From positions 1 to 15,875 of the forward strand of contig DLVS01000130.1 in NCBI GenBank assembly GCA_003445095.1: a DNA stretch of 15,875 nucleotides. The letters are read 5' to 3'. The position numbers were made by a program, and so were the translations under genes. The DNA is from Verrucomicrobiales bacterium (GTDB taxonomy: Bacteria > Verrucomicrobiota > Verrucomicrobiia > Limisphaerales > UBA9464). Under the pieces are notes generated by a model, which was not told the DNA's origin, ran no database searches, and saw only the letters and a list, made by a program, of their open reading frames with translations. This document shows, in pieces, positions 9,511-15,723 of the stretch (the first letter of the stretch is position 1; each line of letters begins with the position of its first letter).

Positions 9511-9538
9511 ATTGCAAACTCTGGATGGGAGCGGCTCC
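9494..9538. repeat. Paired ATGGGAGC direct repeats with palindrome (copy B)
   Basis: ATGGGAGCAG (9494) and ATGGGAGCGG (9525) start 31 bp apart, close to three helical turns. The second is the left arm of a GGGAGC-G-GCTCCC palindrome. The same arrangement occurs at 14473 and 14504 in copy C. In copy A only the first repeat is present. It could be a paired operator upstream of the kinases. Confidence 0.35.
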
Positions 9539-9561
9539 CCATCGCTGCCAGTCCGCCAGGT

Positions 9562-9723
9562 TGTCGAGTACGCCAGTCCTTTGGCGTTTTTGGAGCGGGG
9601 CGGCAGTGGCGGACGACCCGAGCGGGTGGGGCGCCGGGGTACGCTAAAAATTCCGCCCTCCGTCGCGCCGCAGCGGTGCTCTGACGTGCCGCGAAGGCGG
9701 AAGGACCGGAGTACTCCACGACC
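9562..9723. mobile_element. MITE/REP-like element with inverted ends, copy B
   Basis: The ~162-bp non-coding element has imperfect inverted ends. The left end reads GTCGAGTACGCCAGTCCTTT. The right end, reverse complemented, reads GTGGAGTACTCCGGTCCTTC. There is no transposase inside. The second copy is at 14540-14702. Dispersed palindromic repeats of this kind are known in many genomes, but I cannot name a family. Short frames reading through it are not convincing genes. Confidence 0.55.
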
Positions 9724-9795
9724 CTTCGCGACTGGCTGGAGCGGCTCAGTTCCTCCGACTTAGCAGGACGGCCGGTGTCGAAGTAGGGTTCGGGA

Positions 9796-10077
9796 ATGAA
9801 AGAAACTGCTGTCTCGTTGGAGAACGAGCTGTCGAAGGCCGTCCTCGTGGCTCGCCGGTTTGGAGCCCGGCGACTGCTGCTCTTTGGCAGCGCGCTGGAA
9901 AATCCCGCGACGGCACGCGACCTGGATCTCGCCTGTGCGGGTGTCCCTGGCTGGAAGCTATTCCAGCTGGCCTCTGCACTGGAGAAGGCCCTGGGTGTCC
10001 CGCTGGACTTGGTGGCGCTCGACCCGCCTACCTCTTTCACCCGACTCATCGAAAAGCGAGCCCGCGTGCTGCTGTGA
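9796..10077 (+). CDS. Minimal nucleotidyltransferase (MNT-type, antitoxin-like)
   Basis: This 93-residue protein has the NTP_transf_2 pattern: LLLFGSALENP (Gly31-Ser32), RDLDLA (Asp42, Asp44) and a third acidic residue in PLDLVAL (Asp71). All the catalytic residues expected for a small nucleotidyltransferase are present. Such proteins pair with HEPN proteins in HEPN/MNT toxin-antitoxin modules, where the MNT member modifies or neutralises the HEPN RNase. The next gene starts on the GTGA that overlaps its stop, so the two were an operon. That partner is truncated here, so the enzyme may now be unpaired. It starts at ATG 9796, downstream of the repeat copy B. Confidence 0.85.
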   Translation: MKETAVSLENELSKAVLVARRFGARRLLLFGSALENPATARDLDLACAGVPGWKLFQLASALEKALGVPLDLVALDPPTSFTRLIEKRARVLL

Positions 10078-10211
10078 CCGCCGCGGAACTGAACGCCGAG
10101 ATCGCGATCGAGCTCAACGCGTTGCCGCAGGTCGTCAACGAACTCGATGCCCTGCGGCGGGACGTAGCCGATCGCGCGCCGACGGTGCGCGAACCGACGG
10201 CCGCCGCCGCA
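10074..10211 (+). pseudogene. Truncated HEPN-like partner of the nucleotidyltransferase
   Basis: The gene starts at GTG 10074, overlapping the upstream stop by four bases. The first ~46 residues (ELNAEIAIELNALPQVVNEL, then APTVREPTAAAA) match the beginning of the HEPN-like protein that usually follows this MNT family. Relatives continue for another ~100 residues with the RNase-type core; I recall this from the family and cannot compute it here. After 10211 the frame stays open but reads antisense to kinase 2 and no longer resembles the family. The breakpoint lies only 100 bp from the kinase 2 stop codon, suggesting that a rearrangement there removed the 3' part. Confidence 0.65.
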
Positions 10212-10229
10212 TTACAAAACGCTGCGCGA

Positions 10230-10244
10230 CCGCCGAATCGGCGG
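10230..10244. repeat. Palindrome between truncated HEPN gene and kinase 2
   Basis: CCGCCGA-A-TCGGCGG has perfect 7-bp arms and lies 67 bases beyond the kinase 2 stop. On the minus strand it is not directly followed by a T-run, so it is at best a weak terminator. It may instead mark the rearrangement joint. Confidence 0.3.
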
Positions 10245-10310
10245 CGGGGTCTGCCAGCGATCTTGGACGGCGTTAATCCTCAGGGGAATTGGATAACGGC
10301 GAGGTCTTGC

Positions 10311-13300
10311 TCATGGCTGTTTCTCCCTCTCCTTTGGCTCCGGATCCAGGGTCACTTCCACTCCCTTAACCGGATTACCGTGGGCGTCGGTGAGGCGAAT
10401 ACAGCCCTGCCACTGTTCGAATTCATTCACTACTTTGAACACCAGTACATTCACACCTGCGTTCAGGGCAATGTCGGGCACCGTATCCTGTCCCTCGGAG
10501 AACGGGCGCGGGACGGAACTCCTATAAACCTCTTTGCCGTTCAAATAGATTTTCGCTTCGTCGTCGCTGCCCACCAGCAGTTGAAGCCCACGCTTCGGAG
10601 CGTCCGAGCGCAAATAGCAGACGGCGTAGGCCACGCTCTGAGCTGTCTCCGATCCCACGACGGCGTTGAAGTCGATCACAAAGTCCACCGGTAACGACTC
10701 CAGCGACCCCTCCAGAGTCACCTCCTGCCACTTCAATTCTCTACCCCCGGTGGATCTCGCCTCTCCTGCCTTCGGCTTCAGCCGGCTTTCGCCCTCAATT
10801 TGCTCGATCTCCAATCCTGCCGCCCCACTTTGATCGGCTGCCAAAGCGATCGGCGCCATGACCAGCCATTGCTTGATCGAAGAACGCTCGCGATCAATCC
10901 TTTGGCGCTCCTGTTCCGCCAAAAATTCTTCCCGCAGCGGAGCCATAGACTGGGCCGCAGCGCGTTCTTCTTCCTGCCAAGCGGCGACCTGCTCGGCGCG
11001 CGCCGCCCCCCAGACCTTGGCTTGGAGATCCGTACCAGCAATACCAGCGGCAATCCGGTGACCATCCGGTGAGAAGGTGACAGAAGTAATTTCGCCATTG
11101 TTGTCTGAGAACGAGAGCAGTTCACGGCCGCTGGTCGCGTCCCATACCTTGATGGTCTCATCCTCCCATCCGCTCGTGACAATCCGCTGGCCATCTGGCG
11201 AAAAAGCCACGGAACTGATGCCTCCGGTATGCCCCATGAGATTGATTTGTTCAGTGCCACTGACGGCATCCCAAATCTTGACAATCCCGCCAAAGCTTCC
11301 GGTGACAATCCGCTGTCCGTTCGGCGAAAACGCCACTGAAGCGACACCCCCAGCGTGCCCTTTGAGCGTGAGCAGTTCACGGCCGCTGACCGCCTCCCAA
11401 ATCTTGGCCGTGCTATCCCCACTACCGGTCGCAATCTGCTGGCCGCCTGGGGAAAAGGCGACAGCAGAGATTTGTTGGCTGTGCCCCTTGAGCGTGAGTA
11501 GTTCACGGCCACTTGCCGCCTCCCACACCTTGGCCGTCTTGTCCCAACTGCCGGTGGCGATCCGTTGGCCGTCGGGGGAGAAGGTAGCAGAGGTCACTAG
11601 AGCATTGTGCCCCTTGAGCGTCATTAGCAGTTGGCCGCTGGCCTCAGCCCATACCTTGGCGGTATTGTCTCCGCTGCCAGTGGCGATTCGTTGGCCATCC
11701 GGAGAAAAGGCAACCGAAGCGATCTGGTCGGTGTGTCCTTTGAGCGTGAGCAATTCTCGGCCGCTGGTCGCCTCCCACACCTTGGCAACCTTGTCCTCCC
11801 CACCGCTCGTGACAATCCGTTGGCCGTCCGAAGAGAAGGCGACACCGAAGACTTGACCACTGTGCCCCTTGAGCGTGGCGAATTCCCCCCCGCCGACGGC
11901 CGCCCATACTTTGACGGTCCTATCATAACTCCCAGTCATTATCTTCTGGCCGTCCTGCGAAAAAGCCACAGAAGTAATCGGGTCGGCGTGTCCCTTGAGC
12001 GTTAGCAATTCCCCGCCGCTGGCCGCGTCCCACACTTTGGCGGTCCTATCATAACTCCCAGTCACAATCTTTTGGCCGTCCGGCGAAAAGGCCCCGGAAG
12101 AAACCGCGCGGCTGTGCCCCTTCAGCGTCAGGAGTTCCATGCCGGTGGCTGCGTCCCACACCTTGGCGGTCCTATCATGACTCCCGGTCACAATCATTTT
12201 GTCGTCCGGCGAAAAGGTCCCGGAAGAAACCTCACTGCTGTGCCCCTTAAGCGTCAGGAGTTCCATGCCGGTGGCTGCGTCCCACACCTTGGCAATTTGA
12301 TCCTCACCTCCAGTGACAATCCGATGGCCATCCTGGGAAAAGGCAACTGAGAGAATCCCGGTGCTATGGCCCTTGAGCGTGAGTATTTCTTTACCGGTGG
12401 TCGCATCCCAGACCTTGGCGGTCGTGTCGTGACTTCCAGTGACAATCCGCTGACTGTCCGGAGAGTAGGCAATAGAAGTTAGCGGAGCGTGGTGCCCCTT
12501 GAGTGTAATGATGTTCCGAGCGCTGGCCGCCTCCCATACCTTCGCCGTTTTGTCCCAACTGCCCGTGGCGATCCGCTGGCCGTCTGGGGAAAAGGCAACG
12601 GAAACAACCCCGTCGTCATGCCCTTTAAGCGCAAGCAATTCTTTGCCGGTGGTGGCATCCCACACTTTGGCCGTGTGATCATAACTGCCAGTGACAATCC
12701 GCCGACCGTCTTTCGAATAGGCGACGGAAAACACGATAGAGGCGTGACCTCGCAGTGTCCGCAGGGCCAGATGAGCCTGCTGCTGCCAATAATACCATTC
12801 AAAGCCGCGGTAGGGTGAATCCTGGGTATCGTCCAGCATCTGCCGCAACCGGCTCATGTTATTCTCGTCCCAGGCTTGTTGGGCCAGGTTCATTTTCGCC
12901 GCGTAGAGCTGGTGTTCGGCCTCCTGCCGCACGGCCGTCTCCGCCTTCTGAGCCCGTTGCGCTTCCTGCTGTGCCGCCTGCGCTTTGTCGCGTTCGGCCT
13001 GGGCGGCGAGCCGCTGTTCTCTTTCCCCGGTCCTGGCCCGGGTCGCCAAAACCGCTTGCCAAGTGCTGACTCCGATTCCCACGACCAGCGCCACGGCCAC
13101 CAAGGCGCCAGCGGCAAAAACCACCTTGTTTCGCCGGATCGCCTTCTGAAGGCGGTATGCGGTGGTCGGTGGACGGGCCACCACTGGCTCGTTACCCAGA
13201 TGCCTCAGGATATCCGCCGCTAACCCGTTGGCGGTCTCGTAGCGGCGTGTCCGGTCCTTCTCCAGACACTTCATCACGATCCAGTCCAGGTCGCCTCGAA

Positions 13301-14384
13301 ATGCCGCGGCCAGCTTGGTCACATCGGCGTTGCCTCGACGTTGGGCCACCGAGGTGCGCTCCGCGCCCTGAAGGGTCACCAAGCGCGTGCTGGGACGCAC
13401 CGGCTCCTGCTCCCGGATGGTGCGGCGCATTGAGTCTAGCCCGGCTTGGAGCATTTCCTTCCCGTCAAACGGCGTCTTCCCCACCAGCAGTTCGTAGAGC
13501 AGCACGCCCAGCGCATAGATGTCGCTGCGCGTATCAATATCGAGCCCGCTCATCTCGGCTTGCTCAGGGCTGACATAAGCGGGCGTGCCGATGAACTGCT
13601 GGAACTGCGTGTGAATGGTCTTGTCGGTCAGCTCGCCCTGCGTCGCTTTGGCAATGCCGAAGTCAATCACCTTGGGCACCGGCACACCGTCGTGGAGCGT
13701 TACCAGAATATTGGATGGCTTGATATCGCGGTGGATGACCCCCTTCTGGTGCGCGTGCTGGATAGCGTGGCACACCAGAGTGAACAGCCGCAGGCGCTCC
13801 CCGGCGTCGAGTTGATTGTCATCGCAGTATTTGGTGATGGGAATTCCGCGAACCAGTTCCATGACGAAGTACGGCCGGCCCGTTTCCGTCGCGCCCGCGT
13901 CCAACACCTTGGCGATGTTGGGATGATCCATCAGCGCCAAGGCCTGACGTTCGGCCTCGAAGCGGGCGACGACCTGCCGGGTGTCCATGCCCAGCTTGAT
14001 GATTTTCAGCGCGACTTTGCGCTTCACGGGTTCGCGCTGTTCGGCGACATAAACCTCGCCGAAGCCGCCCTCGCCGATCTTCTCCAGCAGTTTGTACCGG
14101 CCGATCACCGTTCCGGGACGCTCTTCTTCAGGACGGATGGCAGAAGTGGCGAAGATGGTGGTCCGCAACGCTTGGGCGTCATGCTCTCGGCGCGCTCCCT
14201 CGAGCGGTGACTGGTCGATGAAAGTGCGAGCGGCTTCGTGAGCACGCAGCAACTCCTCGACGGCGCGCCGCGTATCAGGATTGTCAGCGCAGGCTTGATC
14301 CAGATAAGCCGCCCGTGCCGCCGGCGAGGCCAGGCCAAGCGCAGCGGTGAAGATCGTTTCCTCTGAGTCACCATTGGGGTCCAT
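10311..14384 (-). CDS. Transmembrane Ser/Thr protein kinase with 14 WD40 repeats and C-terminal beta domain (kinase 2)
   Basis: The protein has 1357 residues. The N-terminal family region is almost identical to that of kinase 1. The kinase domain spans ~96-383: GEGGFG (104-109), VALK Lys127, HRDIKPSN (Asp220), DFG 241-243 and SPE 272-274, so it should be active. A membrane segment is at ~421-443 and an Ala/Gln/Glu coiled coil at 447-495. Residues ~540-1136 hold 14 regular WD40 repeats of about 42 residues (LTLKGH...SPDGQRIVTGS...KVWDA), enough for two seven-blade propellers. After a charged helix comes a ~190-residue beta-rich domain (YAVCYLRSDAPKRGLQLLVG, AKIYLNGKEVY, LNAGVNVLVFKV). It resembles a ligand- or carbohydrate-binding sandwich and is absent from kinase 1. 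The kinase presumably senses an external or envelope signal. It carries box copy C. Confidence 0.95.
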   Translation of the reverse strand: MDPNGDSEETIFTAALGLASPAARAAYLDQACADNPDTRRAVEELLRAHEAARTFIDQSPLEGARREHDAQALRTTIFATSAIRPEEERPGTVIGRYKLLEKIGEGGFGEVYVAEQREPVKRKVALKIIKLGMDTRQVVARFEAERQALALMDHPNIAKVLDAGATETGRPYFVMELVRGIPITKYCDDNQLDAGERLRLFTLVCHAIQHAHQKGVIHRDIKPSNILVTLHDGVPVPKVIDFGIAKATQGELTDKTIHTQFQQFIGTPAYVSPEQAEMSGLDIDTRSDIYALGVLLYELLVGKTPFDGKEMLQAGLDSMRRTIREQEPVRPSTRLVTLQGAERTSVAQRRGNADVTKLAAAFRGDLDWIVMKCLEKDRTRRYETANGLAADILRHLGNEPVVARPPTTAYRLQKAIRRNKVVFAAGALVAVALVVGIGVSTWQAVLATRARTGEREQRLAAQAERDKAQAAQQEAQRAQKAETAVRQEAEHQLYAAKMNLAQQAWDENNMSRLRQMLDDTQDSPYRGFEWYYWQQQAHLALRTLRGHASIVFSVAYSKDGRRIVTGSYDHTAKVWDATTGKELLALKGHDDGVVSVAFSPDGQRIATGSWDKTAKVWEAASARNIITLKGHHAPLTSIAYSPDSQRIVTGSHDTTAKVWDATTGKEILTLKGHSTGILSVAFSQDGHRIVTGGEDQIAKVWDAATGMELLTLKGHSSEVSSGTFSPDDKMIVTGSHDRTAKVWDAATGMELLTLKGHSRAVSSGAFSPDGQKIVTGSYDRTAKVWDAASGGELLTLKGHADPITSVAFSQDGQKIMTGSYDRTVKVWAAVGGGEFATLKGHSGQVFGVAFSSDGQRIVTSGGEDKVAKVWEATSGRELLTLKGHTDQIASVAFSPDGQRIATGSGDNTAKVWAEASGQLLMTLKGHNALVTSATFSPDGQRIATGSWDKTAKVWEAASGRELLTLKGHSQQISAVAFSPGGQQIATGSGDSTAKIWEAVSGRELLTLKGHAGGVASVAFSPNGQRIVTGSFGGIVKIWDAVSGTEQINLMGHTGGISSVAFSPDGQRIVTSGWEDETIKVWDATSGRELLSFSDNNGEITSVTFSPDGHRIAAGIAGTDLQAKVWGAARAEQVAAWQEEERAAAQSMAPLREEFLAEQERQRIDRERSSIKQWLVMAPIALAADQSGAAGLEIEQIEGESRLKPKAGEARSTGGRELKWQEVTLEGSLESLPVDFVIDFNAVVGSETAQSVAYAVCYLRSDAPKRGLQLLVGSDDEAKIYLNGKEVYRSSVPRPFSEGQDTVPDIALNAGVNVLVFKVVNEFEQWQGCIRLTDAHGNPVKGVEVTLDPEPKEREKQP
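10977..12764 (-). repeat. Tandem ~126-bp WD40-coding repeats within kinase 2
   Basis: Fourteen units of about 42 codons encode the WD40 blades. Several pairs are very close at the DNA level. For example, the stretch around GTTCCATGCCGGTGGCTGCG occurs at about 12134 and 12260, and the WDKTAKVWEAAS units at ~11515 and ~12535 are nearly the same. This indicates recent internal duplication or recombination between blades, in contrast to the degenerate blades of kinase 1. Confidence 0.9.
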
Positions 14385-14442
14385 GGGAGTTGGTGCGGTT
14401 ATCCTGCTCCTTCCTGCGCAAAACGGCGACGAAACTGATCAT
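14368..14442 (-). other. Candidate leader ORF, copy C (upstream of kinase 2)
   Basis: This 24-codon frame gives the same peptide as copy B and overlaps the kinase 2 start by 17 bases in a different frame. The kinase ATG at 14384 has no ribosome site at normal spacing, so coupling to this frame is plausible but unproven. Confidence 0.3.
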
Positions 14443-14489
14443 CGAAATGAAGAGAATTTGAATGAAGTGACGATGGGAGCAGTGGCCTA
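14403..14489 (-). promoter_or_regulatory. Shared 87-bp upstream box, copy C
   Basis: This is the third copy of the box, closest to copy B, and it ends 18 bases from the kinase 2 start. Together with copies A and B it defines a common 5' region for two kinases and one unrelated secreted protein. Confidence 0.65.
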
Positions 14490-14539
14490 ATTGCAAACTC
14501 TGTATGGGAGCGGCTCCCCATCGCTGCCAGTCCGCCAGG

Positions 14540-14702
14540 TTGTGGAGTACGCCAGTCCTCTGGCGTTTTTGGAGCGGGGCGACGGTGGCGGACGACCCGA
14601 GCGGGTGGGGCGTCGGGGTACGCTGAAAACTCCGGCCTCCGTCGCGACGCAGCGGTACTCTGACGTGCCGCGAAAGCGGAAGGACTGGAGTACTCCACGA
14701 CG
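14540..14702. mobile_element. MITE/REP-like element with inverted ends, copy C
   Basis: The left end GTGGAGTACGCCAGTCCTCT matches the reverse complement of the right end, GTGGAGTACTCCAGTCCTTC, better than in copy B. It has the same length as copy B and the same position relative to the kinase. No coding capacity of its own is convincing. Confidence 0.55.
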
Positions 14703-14802
14703 CTCCGCGTATGGCTGGAGCGGGTCAAGCCGCCACCCATTTAGGACACTGCCGAGCGGGCGTAGTTTGACATCAGATAGCATCTATTCCACCGTGCCGC
14801 TG

Positions 14803-15042
14803 ATGAACATCGCGCTGACCAAACACTTCGAGGAACTGATCGAACGGCTGGTGGCCAGCGGACGTTACAACAATTCGAGCGAGGTCGTCCGGGCCGGCCT
14901 CCGCATTCTGGACGCCGAGGAGCGGGCGCTTTCCGGCGCGATCTATCCTGCCGGCTCCTTGCGGCGTCTCTACACGAAGGCGGAAAACCAAGCCGAACGA
15001 CGCACCGCCGGCGTCTCTTCCTTGAAGGTGGAGCCCGAATGA
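14803..15042 (+). CDS. ParD/CC2985-type ribbon-helix-helix antitoxin
   Basis: The 79-residue protein reads MNIALTKHFEELIERLVASG, then RYNNSSEVVRAGLRILDAEE. This is the N-terminal ribbon-helix-helix signature of ParD-like antitoxins, which bind DNA as dimers and repress their own operon. The C-terminal tail is the expected toxin-binding part. I chose ATG 14803 because the family starts there; the longer frame upstream only reads through the inverted-end repeat. The stop overlaps the toxin start (ATGA), so the two are translationally coupled. It is divergent from kinase 2. Confidence 0.88.
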   Translation: MNIALTKHFEELIERLVASGRYNNSSEVVRAGLRILDAEERALSGAIYPAGSLRRLYTKAENQAERRTAGVSSLKVEPE

Positions 15043-15365
15043 AGCCCTGGGAGATCTGGACTTGCGACTTCGCCGACGCCGGTCCTCATCCGGCGGTGAT
15101 CGTCAGCCATCCCGACCGAGTGGCGCGGGCGCCGCTGGTCAATGTGCTCATCGCTTCGAGCCAGCGGGCCAGCCGGCCGCCGCGCGAGAACGAGATCCTG
15201 CTCAACGGCGAAGACGGACTCGATTGGAAAACGCTGGTGAAGTGCGACCTGCTGTATCTGGTGGAGAAGGAGCGGTTGTATTCCCGCCGGGGGATAGTGA
15301 CCGTTGCCCGTCGCCGCGCGCTGGTCCAGCGGATCAACGCCTGCCTCGGCTTCACCCTGGTCTGA
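15039..15365 (+). CDS. MazF/PemK-like toxin
   Basis: The 108-residue protein begins MKPWEIWTCDF, continues with HPAVIVSHPDRVARAPLVNV, then DGLDWKTLVKCDLLYLVEKE, and ends QRINACLGF. This is the beta-barrel layout of the MazF/PemK/CcdB-like family, whose members usually cleave mRNA. Length is normal and no defect is visible. It overlaps the ParD-type antitoxin by four bases. The ParD-with-MazF-like pairing is a known mixed combination. The exact RNA target cannot be read from the sequence. Confidence 0.85.
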   Translation: MKPWEIWTCDFADAGPHPAVIVSHPDRVARAPLVNVLIASSQRASRPPRENEILLNGEDGLDWKTLVKCDLLYLVEKERLYSRRGIVTVARRRALVQRINACLGFTLV

Positions 15366-15442
15366 GCCTGGTGGCAGCCTAGCGGGTCGGGAGCGACGAT
15401 TTGGGTCACGCCACACCTGCGTAGGCATCTTTTCAATTCCAT

Positions 15443-15467
15443 GATGCCAAATACGGATTTGGACATC
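15443..15467. promoter_or_regulatory. Operator-like inverted repeat upstream of vapBC
   Basis: GATG-CCAAAT-ACGG-ATTTGG-A-CATC forms a 6-bp perfect core with matching 4-bp outer arms and one extra base. It overlaps the candidate -35 of the VapB gene, which is where a VapB-type repressor would be expected to bind. Confidence 0.45.
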
Positions 15468-15488
15468 AATAAGTCGAGTGCGTATCAT
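15459..15488 (+). promoter_or_regulatory. Candidate sigma-70-like promoter of vapBC, possibly leaderless
   Basis: TTGGAC (15459-15464) and TATCAT (15483-15488) are separated by 18 bp. The -10 hexamer ends seven bases before GTG 15496, so transcription would begin at or next to the start codon. This supports GTG 15496 as the start and a leaderless message. Confidence 0.45.
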
Positions 15489-15495
15489 TACCGGT

Positions 15496-15723
15496 GTGAG
15501 AACCACACTGACGCTGGATGATGATGTCGCCGAACTGGCCGCGCGCCAAGCCCGACTGCGTGGCCTGTCGCTGGGCAAGACCGTCTCGGACCTCATGCGC
15601 CGGGGGCTGGCCGCCGCCACCCCCTCCCGGGACAAGGATGGGCTCGTAGTCTTCCAGCTCCCCGAGGACTCGCCCAAAGTGACCACTGAGGACGTGCGCC
15701 GCATCGAGGCGGAGGGCGCATGA
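15496..15723 (+). CDS. VapB-type ribbon-helix-helix antitoxin
   Basis: The 75-residue protein begins MRTTLTLDDDVAELAARQAR and continues LRGLSLGKTVSDLMRRGL, a ribbon-helix-helix DNA-binding fold common in VapB-like antitoxins. The rest (GLVVFQLPEDSPKVTTEDVR) is the toxin-binding tail. GTG 15496 is chosen because the family starts at R-T-T-L-T-L-D; a GTG at 15478 would add six unlikely residues. The stop overlaps the toxin ATG (ATGA). Confidence 0.85.
   Translation: MRTTLTLDDDVAELAARQARLRGLSLGKTVSDLMRRGLAAATPSRDKDGLVVFQLPEDSPKVTTEDVRRIEAEGA

Larger units (their letters stand above)
9308..9744. repeat. Kinase 5'-end/upstream repeat, copy B
   Basis: This stretch aligns without any gap to 14287-14723 (constant offset 4979). 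Positions 9308-9439, covering about the first 33 codons of kinase 1 plus the leader, are identical in the two copies. The remaining ~305 bp differ at about 19 positions by eye. Beyond each end similarity drops sharply. It fills most of the 390-bp gap 9406-9795, which holds no other convincing gene. Confidence 0.9.
14287..14723. repeat. Kinase 5'-end/upstream repeat, copy C
   Basis: This is the partner of 9308-9744, with no gaps. It covers the first ~33 codons of kinase 2, the shared box, the paired ATGGGAGC repeats (14473, 14504) and the inverted-end element. It occupies most of the 418-bp gap 14385-14802. The remaining ~80 bp before the ParD-type gene hold a TTGACA (14767-14772) and an ATAG-CAT-CTAT inverted repeat, with no well-spaced -10 that I can see. 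Confidence 0.9.

Noticed and set aside
9420..10049. 209-codon minus-strand frame upstream of kinase 1
   Set aside because: It runs through the inverted-end repeat and antisense of the nucleotidyltransferase, with typical shadow composition. A similar frame at 14399-14740 reflects the repeat only.
10215..10694. Continuation of the HEPN-like frame into kinase 2
   Set aside because: The frame stays open only as antisense of the kinase 2 tail. The family similarity ends near 10211.
11100..12750. CRISPR-like or satellite array
   Set aside because: The ~126-bp periodic repeats are in frame and encode WD40 blades. There are no constant short repeats with unique spacers.
14491..14802. N-terminal extension of the ParD-type antitoxin
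   Set aside because: The extra ~104 residues translate the non-coding repeat. The family begins at MNIALTKH, and copy B has the same read-through without any antitoxin.
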